Shown here: positions 1 through 7,779 of the stretch, one piece after another
How positions within the stretch are numbered: the stretch's first letter is position 1
Layout: each line of letters starts with the position of its first letter
Assembly (NCBI GenBank): GCA_964478945.1
Contig: CAYZJV010000001.1
Span: forward strand, 39,329-103,328
Length of the DNA: 64,000 bases
Reading direction: 5' to 3'
DNA from: CAYZJV01 sp964478945
GTDB taxonomy: Bacteria; Spirochaetota; Spirochaetia; Sphaerochaetales; Sphaerochaetaceae
Notes under the pieces: model-generated
What the model was told of the DNA's origin: nothing
Databases searched by the model: none
Seen by the model: only the letters and a program-made list of their open reading frames with translations
Made by a program: the position numbers and the translations under genes

Positions 1-92
1 ATGGCGAGAAATCCCTCTCTGGGGGTGGACAATTTCAATGTGTACAACATGTGCCCATCGTAGTATGCAAATCGATCGCGGTCAATGTCGGA
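1..92. other. Window edge downstream of rpsD, no gene seen
   Basis: This stretch lies 3' of rpsD on the minus strand. It holds only a 20-codon plus-strand frame beginning at base 1, which has no context or recognisable product. I see no convincing terminator hairpin with a U tract. It may be the end of a neighbouring gene or spacer cut by the window edge. Confidence 0.3.
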
Positions 93-680
93 TCACTTGG
101 AATAGAGTTCAACGATGGAACGTTCGGTCACATCGAAATCAAGTTCACTTCTTTTTGGTTCCCCGATCACTTTGGCCGTGAATGTCGTTTCATCGAAGGA
201 GAGCCAAGATGGAAGGGCCCGATTGGTGGAAAATTTCCTGGCTTTTATCTGTGGCAAAAGGGAAGGGGACACGCTTATCTCGTCACCTACCTTCACTCCA
301 ACAGAGGGAATGTCGACCCGTTTTCCGTCAATCCTCAGGTGTCCATGATTGACCAGTTGCCTTGCTTGTATACGGGTTGTCGCGAATCCCAGACGGTATA
401 CGATGTTGTCGAACCTCAACTCCAAGAGTTTGAGCAGATTTTCTCCAGTCATCCCCTCCATTTTCTCAGCTTTTCGATATGTGAGCCTAAATTGCTTCTC
501 CAAGACCCCGTATACGAACTTGACCTTCTGTTTTTCCTTGAGCTGGTTCGCATATTCGCTCGTCTTGCGTCGAGTGGGGCGTTTACCCCTAATGCTGGGT
601 CTATGGGTATAGCCGAGTACGATCGGATCTATTCCAAGATGCCTACACCTTTTGAACACTGGTGCCCTAGATATTGCCAT
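93..680 (-). CDS. rpsD: 30S ribosomal protein S4
   Basis: Primary 16S rRNA-binding protein that nucleates assembly of the 30S body. The 195-residue product has the S4 N-terminal domain (from MAISRAPVFKRCRHLG) followed at about 90-150 by the S4 RNA-binding fold, with the characteristic LELRFDNIVYRLGFATTR and LVNHGHLRIDGK segments. It has no N-terminal zinc-binding cysteine cluster (a single Cys at residue 12), so it is the zinc-independent form. Length is normal for the family (about 200). It stands alone here, away from the alpha operon (rpsM/rpsK/rpoA), and has its own promoter upstream. Identity is very secure. Confidence 0.97.
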   Translation of the reverse strand: MAISRAPVFKRCRHLGIDPIVLGYTHRPSIRGKRPTRRKTSEYANQLKEKQKVKFVYGVLEKQFRLTYRKAEKMEGMTGENLLKLLELRFDNIVYRLGFATTRIQARQLVNHGHLRIDGKRVDIPSVGVKVGDEISVSPSLLPQIKARKFSTNRALPSWLSFDETTFTAKVIGEPKRSELDFDVTERSIVELYSK

Positions 681-729
681 GGTTGCGTTACCACCTTACA
701 TTACAATTTATTAGCTGCTGCTAACTTTT

Positions 730-758
730 AGGATATATATAGCAAATATATGTGACAA
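730..758 (-). promoter_or_regulatory. Predicted promoter of rpsD
   Basis: Read on the minus strand there is a -35 box TTGTCA (753-758), a 17-bp spacer and a -10 box TATCCT (730-735) in an AT-rich stretch upstream of rpsD. The leader would be about 45 nt, long enough for S4-type feedback control, but I see no clear pseudoknot. Seen by eye only. Confidence 0.5.
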
Positions 759-807
759 TTGCAACACTTCTTGCCGAATTACCCTCTGTTACCTTCACCT
801 TTTCAGA

Positions 808-836
808 TTGTCTTGCTATGTGAAGAATGTTACATT
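808..836 (+). promoter_or_regulatory. Predicted promoter of the barrel-like protein gene
   Basis: A -35 box TTGTCT (808-813), a 17-bp spacer and a TGT-extended -10 box TACATT (831-836) lie about 30 bp upstream of the start codon at 867. The same extended -10 style recurs at lepB, yebC, rpe and ssrA in this window. Confidence 0.5.
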
Positions 837-866
837 GGAGTAAGTCCACAAATCGAGGAGGCCGGT

Positions 867-1808
867 ATGTTCAAGGATATGGTGAAAAAGACCATCGTGA
901 CCCTATTGCTTTTCACGCTCGTGCTCGGATCTGTATACGCGGAGAACGAACCGGTACCCATCGAGCCGATGGATGAGAACTCGGTGGCGGAGGAGGAAAT
1001 CCCGTCGGAATCCACCGATGCCGGCACCGTCGAAGTCCTCCCTTTGGAGATGGATACCACGGAGACAGAGGGTTCGAACATAGTGATTGAAGCTACCGAT
1101 GAAAAGATTGCGATGGAGGGAAACACTACTTTGGGTGGAGTGAATGGGTATGTCGTGTTGCCAAGCGCGTTGCCTTTCTCCAGCGATGGTGGACCAGCTC
1201 TTGCGACCGGATACCAGGCGATTTGGGAATTTCCCTCGACATTCGCCCATATTCCCTATATCCAATTCGGCTTTCTCGAGGACTTCGAGGCTTCACTTTC
1301 TGTCGATATCGATGCATCGGTCGATTTGTTGTTGAATGGGAAATGGCGCTTTTTGAAAAGGGGAACAACCTCGGTCTCTTTCGGTTTCGTAGGGCAAGCC
1401 ATTGACTTGGGTACCACCAACAAGCTAGCCGCACACACCTATTTTGCCAGCACCTTCTCCTCGAATTTCATCGACTGGCCTTCCAAAACCACCATACTGA
1501 TCGGGTATACCTTCAGCGATCCGTTGAATTCCAATATCGATTTCGGCATGGGATTCCAAGCACCCCTATTGCAGAAGGTGTTGAAGGGGAAAGTCGATTT
1601 CCTTATCGATTTCGGCAATGTCTCCTACAGCATGAACCCGAGCGCAGGTGATGCAACCGATAGGGGAATGCTGAATATGGGTCTCCGAGTGCTTCCCATC
1701 GAATTCATGCGGGGAACCTTCTTCACATTCGATCTGAGGGTATTGGATCTATTGGATGACAAGGGAAGGGGTGTGAGCGCAGGGATGTCGATCGCCTTCA
1801 GACCATGA
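867..1808 (+). CDS. Exported barrel-like outer-membrane protein, function unknown
   Basis: I chose the ATG at 867 because GAGGAG lies 6 bases upstream and it opens a classical signal peptide (MFKDMVKKTIVTLL..., cleavage expected after VYA near residue 25). This gives 313 residues. Mature residues 26-85 are an acidic Pro/Glu/Thr-rich linker. From about 88 to the end the sequence alternates hydrophobic and polar residues with many Gly and aromatic positions, and it ends in a strand-like segment (GMSIAFRP), as expected for a transmembrane beta-barrel. The GGVNGYVVLPSA opening of that region faintly resembles the start of YjbH-type lipoprotein/barrel domains, but this is not firm. It is transcribed divergently from rpsD and convergently with ssrA, so the neighbours give no functional clue. 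Confidence 0.7.
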   Translation: MFKDMVKKTIVTLLLFTLVLGSVYAENEPVPIEPMDENSVAEEEIPSESTDAGTVEVLPLEMDTTETEGSNIVIEATDEKIAMEGNTTLGGVNGYVVLPSALPFSSDGGPALATGYQAIWEFPSTFAHIPYIQFGFLEDFEASLSVDIDASVDLLLNGKWRFLKRGTTSVSFGFVGQAIDLGTTNKLAAHTYFASTFSSNFIDWPSKTTILIGYTFSDPLNSNIDFGMGFQAPLLQKVLKGKVDFLIDFGNVSYSMNPSAGDATDRGMLNMGLRVLPIEFMRGTFFTFDLRVLDLLDDKGRGVSAGMSIAFRP

Positions 1809-1815
1809 ACAATCG

Positions 1816-1856
1816 TACACCCCGTCCAATCACCAAAGGCTGTTGAACGGGGTGTA
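1816..1856. terminator. Hairpin between convergent genes
   Basis: A 10-bp perfect stem (1816-1825 TACACCCCGT with 1847-1856 ACGGGGTGTA) with a 21-nt loop lies between the end of the barrel-protein gene and the 3' end of ssrA. Neither side has a long U tract, so it is a likely but not textbook terminator, possibly bidirectional. Confidence 0.5.
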
Positions 1857-1867
1857 GTTCGGATTAT

Positions 1868-2237
1868 TGGAGGTGGGGGGAGTCGAACCCCCGTCCTAAC
1901 GTGCCACCCGATGGCGTCTACAAGCTTAGTCTCTGTTCATTGTTTCAAGGCGGATCGGACCAGCGACCAACGTTACCACCTCTGAGCCAGCTGTATTGTC
2001 CCCTGTGCGCACCGGCACTGCACAAGGTAAGCCCCTAGTCTTACAAGCATTCAGAGGCTAAGAGCGGCACCTCTGAGGCCTGTACGTTCCTACTACTTAA
2101 GCAGCAAGAGCGTATTCTGCGTCGTAAGAGACTTCGTCTTCTTTCTTGGCAGTTAAATGTTTTGCTAGTTTTAGGAGTTGGCGCTCCGCTTGCAACCACC
2201 GGCATGATCTGACGCCAGTCGAAACCAATACACCCCC
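1868..2237 (-). ncRNA. ssrA: tmRNA (transfer-messenger RNA)
   Basis: This RNA rescues stalled ribosomes by trans-translation. On the minus strand the 5' end reads GGGGGTGTATTGGTTTCGAC, and its first seven bases pair with the 3' acceptor strand CACCTCC followed by discriminator A. The 3' end carries the tRNA-like T arm (GGTTCGACTC-type). No CCA follows the discriminator, so CCA must be added after transcription. The internal tag frame encodes AKKEDEVSYDAEYALAA and stop. Length is about 370 nt, normal for a one-piece tmRNA. It lies 48 bp downstream of smpB, its obligate protein partner. Confidence 0.96.
2097..2150 (-). other. tmRNA tag-peptide reading frame
   Basis: Resume codon GCC (2148-2150) begins a 17-residue tag, AKKEDEVSYDAEYALAA, ending in TAA. 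The terminal ALAA is the usual ClpXP/ClpAP degron. The tag is longer than the 10-residue E. coli tag. The start is placed by comparison with the TAGTC-GCA arrangement of E. coli tmRNA (here TAACT-GCC). Confidence 0.85.
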
Positions 2238-2253
2238 GAAGGGGTCCGTCCAT

Positions 2254-2282
2254 ACTCTACCACTATGTACGTTGTTGGGCAA
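2254..2282 (-). promoter_or_regulatory. Predicted promoter of ssrA
   Basis: On the minus strand TTGCCC (2277-2282), a 17-bp spacer and a TGG-extended -10 box TAGAGT (2254-2259) lie in the smpB-ssrA gap. Transcription would start about 10 nt before the mature 5' end, leaving a short leader for RNase P. This makes ssrA independently transcribed from smpB. Confidence 0.5.
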
Positions 2283-2285
2283 GGG

Positions 2286-2750
2286 TCAACGATTGAAATT
2301 CTTCATCTCACGACGCATCTCACGTTGCATGTCGCGATCCCGTATCGCATTGCGCTTGTCATGCGCTTGTTTTCCCCTACAGAGGGAAATGCGCACCTTC
2401 ACCAGATTTCCCTTGAGATACACCAAGGTGGGAACAAGGGTCATTCCCTTCTCATCGATCTTCCTCTTCATTCTCTTCATCTCCTGGCGATGTACCAAAA
2501 GACGTCTTTCCCTTTCCGGTTCATGGTTGTTGATACTGCCATGGGAGTAGGGGGAGATGTGGAGACCGATGAGCACAAGACCTTTGGCAGTGATCTTCAC
2601 ATAGCTGTCGCCGAAGGAGAATCGTCCCATCCTGATCGATTTCACCTCTGTTCCCTGCAGCGCTATGCCGCTTTCGAAATCCTCCACCACTTCATAGTTG
2701 AAGTAGGCCTTCTTGTTCTTCTGCAATATCTTGATTTCGTCTTTAGCCAT
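2286..2750 (-). CDS. smpB: SsrA-binding protein SmpB
   Basis: Binds the tRNA-like domain of tmRNA and delivers it to stalled ribosomes. The 154-residue product has the SmpB OB-fold core (NKKAYFNYEVVEDFESGIAL, LQGTEVKSIRMG) and the usual basic C-terminal tail (after about 125) that becomes helical in the mRNA channel. It begins 12 bp after the stop of the SUMF1-like gene and ends 48 bp before ssrA, so partner protein and RNA are adjacent on one strand. Full length, no anomalies. Confidence 0.97.
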   Translation of the reverse strand: MAKDEIKILQKNKKAYFNYEVVEDFESGIALQGTEVKSIRMGRFSFGDSYVKITAKGLVLIGLHISPYSHGSINNHEPERERRLLVHRQEMKRMKRKIDEKGMTLVPTLVYLKGNLVKVRISLCRGKQAHDKRNAIRDRDMQREMRREMKNFNR

Positions 2751-2762
2751 ACAATATTCCCA

Positions 2763-4190
2763 TTACCGTGACCACGCTATCCTGAATCCTATGGTTTCGG
2801 CACAAGTCTGCCTGGTCACCACACCAACTGTCGCCCTCTCGATCTCGGAACCGTCGTTGAGATGGCTGCCCCCCTTGATCACGATATCGGTGCGATCCGA
2901 TTCCCAAGCCACCGGTATGCCGGAAACACGACCAAGTGGAACATACGGATCGCTGGTGAATTCCCACAATCCCCCAAGCATGGCCGAAGGGCCTTTGCTG
3001 TCAACGGTGGCTACGGTACCGTTTTGGTACGGCTTGCCATCCACCGACATGGCCGCCAATTCCCATTGTCCTTGATCGGGTAGGAAGACCTGCGTTCCCG
3101 TGAGTTCGGAAAGCCATGACACGAAGGCTTGCGCAGCATGCCAGGATACGTTGCGTATCGGTTGTGTAGATACGATTGAAGTGGTGGGATACACTCCTGC
3201 GAGATAATTCCCATCCACCATGCCGTCGGCCATCAGTTGTTCGCTGTTGCCTTTTGCCCAATAGGGGTTGTGGGCGATGAATTGTGCCCAAAGATATTCG
3301 CTGGTTTCCAACGCTGCGATGGAAAAAGGACCCGACACGGTGGCCATTCCCATTTCCTGCACACCAGGATAGGTGTGTTCCACACTTCGTCCCATCGTGA
3401 ATTCGGTTTCACCATAGGAAAATCCTGTGATTGGCGCAACGGAACCAAGGGGAATCTCGAGTGCCGTACGTGAATAGTCCACATGCCCGACCTTGGCTTG
3501 GAGACCGGCCTTTTCCGTCGGTTCACCATCGAAAAGATGCAAAATCGATGCAGCCTTTTCACCAATGTGCACATCCGGCAGCATCTCGAGAGCTTTCGTG
3601 AAATCGTCGACCATGGTCCGGGAAGTCATGTGGTTGAGACTCTGGAGGAAGAAATCCTGCACTATGGATTGGTCCTCCGCATATGCAAGTGTTGCCACCG
3701 TGCGGGCCACCTGCTGGAACAACGGAGGCCTTTGGTAGGATTCGGAAAAATCGGTGACTGCACTCCATGCAATGACCTGATCGTACATTGAATGCAGATA
3801 ATCGCTCAATTGAATATCATCATCAATGAATGAACTAGCTGCTACGTCTTGAGAACGGGGAAACAACCAAGTAAAGAATACCGGATGACCGGTTTCGAAG
3901 GAGACGATCGTTTCACCGACTCCATCATGTGAGAATACGGCCTCATGGATGCCCGGTTCAATGAAGGCGGTCACAGGTGTGGATCCCACGTAGGTTCCGT
4001 CCACGTGCACTACCACAGGATCCACTTCACTGGTGAATGTGACTCGTTTCCCGCTGTTGAGTATTCCGGGAAGAACTCCCACCAAAAACACCACCACCAA
4101 CAATATCACCAGGTAGATGATCGTGAGGTATAGTCCCGGCTGCATGCCGAGAATGGGTTGCAGCTTCACCGGTTCGACTTGAATCGGCAT
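2763..4190 (-). CDS. Membrane-anchored PEGA/SUMF1 (FGE-like) domain protein
   Basis: The order is a short cytoplasmic tail, one transmembrane helix (about 20-42, LTIIYLVILLVVVFLVG), a PEGA-like beta domain (about 50-85, with VHVDGTYVGSTP), a helical middle region, and a C-terminal SUMF1/formylglycine-generating-enzyme-like domain (about 260-475) ending in the family signature GFRIAWSR. The catalytic cysteine pair of true FGE is not visible where expected (VIKGGSHLNDGSEIERA), so I infer a structural or binding role outside the cytoplasmic membrane. The start at 4190 has GAGG 5 bases upstream; an alternative ATG at 4211 would sit almost on the predicted transcription start. It is probably cotranscribed with smpB. 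Confidence 0.72.
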   Translation of the reverse strand: MPIQVEPVKLQPILGMQPGLYLTIIYLVILLVVVFLVGVLPGILNSGKRVTFTSEVDPVVVHVDGTYVGSTPVTAFIEPGIHEAVFSHDGVGETIVSFETGHPVFFTWLFPRSQDVAASSFIDDDIQLSDYLHSMYDQVIAWSAVTDFSESYQRPPLFQQVARTVATLAYAEDQSIVQDFFLQSLNHMTSRTMVDDFTKALEMLPDVHIGEKAASILHLFDGEPTEKAGLQAKVGHVDYSRTALEIPLGSVAPITGFSYGETEFTMGRSVEHTYPGVQEMGMATVSGPFSIAALETSEYLWAQFIAHNPYWAKGNSEQLMADGMVDGNYLAGVYPTTSIVSTQPIRNVSWHAAQAFVSWLSELTGTQVFLPDQGQWELAAMSVDGKPYQNGTVATVDSKGPSAMLGGLWEFTSDPYVPLGRVSGIPVAWESDRTDIVIKGGSHLNDGSEIERATVGVVTRQTCAETIGFRIAWSR

Positions 4191-4218
4191 CTCATCCTCT
4201 TTCTTTTTCATCCATTGA

Positions 4219-4247
4219 AAAGTACCTTCAGCACCACTTATTGTCAA
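4219..4247 (-). promoter_or_regulatory. Predicted promoter of the SUMF1-like gene and smpB
   Basis: On the minus strand a perfect -35 TTGACA (4242-4247), a 17-bp spacer and TACTTT (4219-4224) predict a start near 4212, one base before an ATG at 4211. The -35 overlaps the -35 of the divergent lepB promoter. Confidence 0.55.
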
Positions 4248-4269
4248 TGGCATCGGTTTGTGATAGCTT
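4241..4269 (+). promoter_or_regulatory. Predicted promoter of lepB
   Basis: TTGTCA (4241-4246), a 17-bp spacer and a TGA-extended -10 TAGCTT (4264-4269) predict transcription starting at or next to 4276, the A of the lepB ATG. No Shine-Dalgarno sequence is present, so the mRNA would be leaderless. Confidence 0.55.
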
Positions 4270-4275
4270 GACGAT

Positions 4276-5274
4276 ATGGCACAGTATTTCGCATGGATCC
4301 AGAGCATCACCGAAGCTCGTCTCACCAAACGGTTGGAGCGCATTGCCAGAGAAAAGGCCCAGCGTTCTGCAAAACGCACCTTGAAGGGAGAATTGCTCAG
4401 TTGGCTCGATGCGATCGTCTTTGCGGTGGTATTCGTACTGCTCATCAACCAATATATATTCCAGCTCTTCATGATTCCCACACCTTCCATGGTCGACACG
4501 CTTTTGGTCAAGGACAGGGTATTCGTAAGCAAGACCGCCTACGGAATCGAACTGTATCCGGGTGGCAGGAAAATCCTTGCGAACACACAACCCCTTAGGG
4601 ACGATATCATCGTGTTCTACAACCCCGAATACGAATCCAGAGGACCGGTGTTCGATGTACTTTCACAGATGATCTACATGGCCACATTCTCATTGGTGAA
4701 CATCGATGTGGATGAAGACGGGAACATGAGGGAACGGTTGTATGTGAAGCGTGCCGCGGCGCTCGGAGGTGAGACGGTTACCTTCAACGAGGGGACTGCC
4801 CAACTCGCGGGAGCGGGACAATGGGCACCAACCGACGATCCGACCTTCAGGGAGAAGAACGGTCTGTCGACTGCTCCGAAGCAGAGCCTCGATTCATCCC
4901 TGTATCCAGGGATTCGCGCCTATGGGGCTTTGCTGGGATACCAGGAGATGGGTCTCGGCACATCGGCACCCAACCATCTGGTCCAATCCTACCAAAAGGT
5001 CGCCAACTACCGTGGACTGGTCGATTATTACCAGGTGTCCGCTTCAAGAACCGCAACCGAACAGATGATAGCTCCCCACGTGTTGGGCCATCGATCGGCA
5101 GCTGCGAAGTACCGTCTCGGCACCTATGTTCCCCATGGCTATGTCTTGCCGCTTGGAGACAATCGTGACAACTCCCAGGACGGCAGATATTTCGGTCCCG
5201 TACCCCATTCCACGGTCATAGGCCGGGTCTTGTTCAGGTTCTGGCCTTTGAATCGTCTCGGAGGCGTTTCCTGA
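4276..5274 (+). CDS. lepB: Signal peptidase I
   Basis: Cleaves signal peptides of exported proteins at the outer face of the cytoplasmic membrane. An N-terminal amphipathic basic segment is followed by one transmembrane helix (about 43-66). The catalytic serine is S71 in IPTPSM and the general-base lysine is K159 in YVKRAAALGGE. The conserved GDNRDNSQDGRYFG box starts near 294. At 332 residues it is longer than minimal forms, with an insertion at about 170-280. The start is fixed because no later Met precedes the membrane anchor. Divergent from the SUMF1 gene and 8 bp from hemW. Confidence 0.93.
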   Translation: MAQYFAWIQSITEARLTKRLERIAREKAQRSAKRTLKGELLSWLDAIVFAVVFVLLINQYIFQLFMIPTPSMVDTLLVKDRVFVSKTAYGIELYPGGRKILANTQPLRDDIIVFYNPEYESRGPVFDVLSQMIYMATFSLVNIDVDEDGNMRERLYVKRAAALGGETVTFNEGTAQLAGAGQWAPTDDPTFREKNGLSTAPKQSLDSSLYPGIRAYGALLGYQEMGLGTSAPNHLVQSYQKVANYRGLVDYYQVSASRTATEQMIAPHVLGHRSAAAKYRLGTYVPHGYVLPLGDNRDNSQDGRYFGPVPHSTVIGRVLFRFWPLNRLGGVS

Positions 5275-5282
5275 CCCATTCG

Positions 5283-6482
5283 ATGCTTGATTACATCGAT
5301 CCCTCACAATCCTATTCACTGTATGTCCATATCCCGTTCTGTGGGCGCAAATGCGACTATTGTGCCTTCTATTCCGAAGTTCCCAGTTCAAAGGGAATCA
5401 TGGGCTCACTCTCCGACCAGCTTGAAAGTGAACTTGGCCTGCTGGTCGATCATCTCCGGGTCCCCTTCGATACCATCTATTTCGGTGGTGGCGATCCCGG
5501 AATGTTGCCCATCGATACCCTGGTCCGTCTCCTCTCGCTTTCACAAAAGCGGGGCAAGGCCCGCGAAACAACCATGGAGATGAATCCCGAACATATCCGG
5601 AAGGAGCATTCGGTGTTGTTCTCACATGGGATGGACCGATTGAGCGTGGGTATCCAATCGATGAACGGCAGACATTTGTCGACTTTGGGAAGGAATGCCA
5701 CAATCGAATCGATCGAACATGCGATGGATACGATTCGTTCGCTCCGCACATTCCACGAATTCAGGTTGAATTGCGACCTCATGACCTGCATACCTGGTCA
5801 GACAATTCCCGATGCACTGGAAGATATCGATTCCTTGGTGGAGGGATTCGCACCCGATCACATCTCCCTCTACAACCTTACGGTGGAGGAGGGGACTCCA
5901 CTGGCGAACCGAATGTCCAAGGGTACCTTGCATGTCATGGATGAGGACGAGCAGGCAGTGCTTCTCCATGCATGTTGGGAACAGCTTGAAGGATATGGCT
6001 ATGTACATTACGAAGTGTCGAACTTCAGCATCGATGTGGACCATCGCAGCAAACACAATGAACGGTATTGGAAATTGCTGCCCTACATCGGGCTGGGGCC
6101 TTCGGCCGCGGGAACCCTTTTTTTACATCCTTCCCATGCGATGAGGTCCACTGGTGTTGCGCATGTGGCCGAATATTGTGCCGGAGGGCCCTTCTCAGCG
6201 TACCATTTCGAGGAAATCGATCGTGATGCGCTCATGTTGGAGACGATCCTGGTGGCCTTGCGCACTTCGGATGGGATCGATATCGATCGCTGGAACGAGC
6301 GGTTTTCGGATGATTTCAACTCGAGGTTTGGGAAAACGATCGCCACCATCATGCAACATATGGAGGGGGTCTGCATACTTTCCCCCCATCGTTTTTCACT
6401 TACTGGGAAGGGCTTCATGGTGCTCGATTCGATTGTATTGGAACTGGCCGGGCAAGTGGGGCCACTTGACAGTGAAAAATAG
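5283..6482 (+). CDS. hemW: HemW-like radical SAM protein (heme chaperone family)
   Basis: Belongs to the coproporphyrinogen-III-oxidase-like radical SAM family, now understood mostly as heme chaperones (HemW). The [4Fe-4S] motif C20-x3-C24-x2-C27 follows LYVHIPFC, and the HemW-type HNxxYW motif (HNERYW, about residue 257) leads into GLGPSAAG. The usual GGGTPS glycine motif reads GGGDPG here, a small deviation. The length of 399 residues is typical. It starts 8 bp after lepB with no close Shine-Dalgarno sequence, so it is probably translationally coupled. True coproporphyrinogen oxidase activity (HemN) is less likely. Confidence 0.85.
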   Translation: MLDYIDPSQSYSLYVHIPFCGRKCDYCAFYSEVPSSKGIMGSLSDQLESELGLLVDHLRVPFDTIYFGGGDPGMLPIDTLVRLLSLSQKRGKARETTMEMNPEHIRKEHSVLFSHGMDRLSVGIQSMNGRHLSTLGRNATIESIEHAMDTIRSLRTFHEFRLNCDLMTCIPGQTIPDALEDIDSLVEGFAPDHISLYNLTVEEGTPLANRMSKGTLHVMDEDEQAVLLHACWEQLEGYGYVHYEVSNFSIDVDHRSKHNERYWKLLPYIGLGPSAAGTLFLHPSHAMRSTGVAHVAEYCAGGPFSAYHFEEIDRDALMLETILVALRTSDGIDIDRWNERFSDDFNSRFGKTIATIMQHMEGVCILSPHRFSLTGKGFMVLDSIVLELAGQVGPLDSEK

Positions 6483-6495
6483 CGCATGGTACCCT
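6466..6495 (+). promoter_or_regulatory. Predicted promoter of the yebC-ruvCAB-queA unit
   Basis: A perfect TTGACA (6466-6471) overlapping the end of hemW, an 18-bp spacer and a TGG-extended -10 TACCCT (6490-6495). The predicted start near 6502 leaves a leader of about 50 nt with AAGAGG before the yebC ATG. Confidence 0.55.
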
Positions 6496-6552
6496 AACGC
6501 GTTGATACGGTGTATTCCATCACCGAAACTGTAAGACAAGAGGTTCATCATT

Positions 6553-7299
6553 ATGTCTGGCCATAGCAAATGGGCAACGATAAAGCACAAGAAGGGAGCT
6601 GCCGATGCGAAACGCGGGCAGAAGTTCACGAAATTGATCAAAGAGATCATGGTAGCCGCGAAAATGGGTGGAAGCGACCCCGATGCGAATGCTCGGTTGC
6701 GAACCGCCGTTCTCAAGGCACGGACGGAGAACATGCCCAAGGACAACATCGAACGTGCCATCAAGAAAGGTTCGGGAGAGTTGGAAGGTTCGACCTATTA
6801 TGAACTCACCTACGAGGGGTATGCTCCAGGTGGGGTCGCGATCATCATAGATACACTTACCGACAATAAGAATCGGACTGCCGCCGATGTACGCAGCACA
6901 CTCACCAAGTTGGGTGGTTCCTTGGGTACCACTGGCAGCGTGTCCTACATGTTCCAAACCAAGGGTATCATCACCTATGATCCGGAAACCTATACCGAGG
7001 ACGAAATCCTAGAGGCAGCACTTGAATTGGGAGCCGAGGACATCAGTGCATCCGATGATGTGATCGAGGTCTATACCGATCCCGGCGAGTTCTCCAACGT
7101 GCTCGAAGGATTGCAGGAGAAGGGCTTCTCCGAAACATCGGCCGAAGTCGAGAAGATCGCCGACACCACCATTTCACTCGATGATGAGAAGACCCGAAAG
7201 GTGTTGCGGATCATAGAACGGTTGGAGGAGTTGGACGATGTGCAACAGGTCTCCTCGAACTTGGAGATACCCGACGATTTCAACGACGAAGAAGAGTAG
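6553..7299 (+). CDS. yebC: YebC/PmpR family protein
   Basis: Family members act as transcription regulators or, in newer work, as ribosome-associated factors that ease translation of proline-rich stretches. The 248-residue product begins with the family hallmark MSGHSKWATIKHKKG and retains the acidic two-lobed C-terminal domains. An AAGAGG Shine-Dalgarno lies upstream. It heads a unit with the RuvABC resolvasome, a very common arrangement in bacteria; ruvC begins 4 bp after its stop. Confidence 0.93.
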   Translation: MSGHSKWATIKHKKGAADAKRGQKFTKLIKEIMVAAKMGGSDPDANARLRTAVLKARTENMPKDNIERAIKKGSGELEGSTYYELTYEGYAPGGVAIIIDTLTDNKNRTAADVRSTLTKLGGSLGTTGSVSYMFQTKGIITYDPETYTEDEILEAALELGAEDISASDDVIEVYTDPGEFSNVLEGLQEKGFSETSAEVEKIADTTISLDDEKTRKVLRIIERLEELDDVQQVSSNLEIPDDFNDEEE

Positions 7300-7302
7300 G
7301 AT

Positions 7303-7779
7303 ATGCTGGTACTGGGCATAGATCCAGGGATCGCACAGACAGGCTGGGGCGTGGTCGATATAAACGGCCAACGATACCGGCCTGTTTCTTTCGGAGTGGT
7401 GAAGACCTCGGCGAAGATCGCCGTCGAGCAGAGGATCCATTACATTGCAAACGATATCGGAACATTGGCACGAGACCATGGTGTCGAGTATGTTGCCATG
7501 GAGGACATCTTTTTTGCGAAGAACGTGAGTTCCGCGATCACCGTCGCGAAAGTGATCGGTGCGATCATCCAACAGTTGTCATTGCAGAAGATTCCGGTCC
7601 GTTTGTTCACTCCATTGCAAATCAAGATGGCGGTCACGGGCTACGGAACCGCAGAGAAGCATCAGGTGCAGGAAATGGTTCGACTATTGTTGAAACTGGA
7701 GGAGGTCCCATCGCCCGACCATGCAGCCGATTCATTGGCTGCGGCGATTTGTTTCGCCACCAACAGGAGGTTGTCATGA
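7303..7779 (+). CDS. ruvC: Holliday junction resolvase RuvC
   Basis: Nuclease that cuts four-way DNA junctions with RuvAB. In 158 residues the RNase H-like fold keeps the acidic active site: D7 (GIDPG), E67 (AMEDIFF), and the C-terminal pair in SPDHAADSLA, where H140 occupies the first position and D143 the second, a His-for-Asp variant known from several bacterial RuvC proteins. The stop overlaps the ruvA start as ATGA. Confidence 0.95.
   Translation: MLVLGIDPGIAQTGWGVVDINGQRYRPVSFGVVKTSAKIAVEQRIHYIANDIGTLARDHGVEYVAMEDIFFAKNVSSAITVAKVIGAIIQQLSLQKIPVRLFTPLQIKMAVTGYGTAEKHQVQEMVRLLLKLEEVPSPDHAADSLAAAICFATNRRLS

Noticed and set aside
51..731. A 226-codon plus-strand frame
   Set aside because: It covers the complement of rpsD, and its translation has no recognisable feature; the minus-strand S4 reading is unmistakable.
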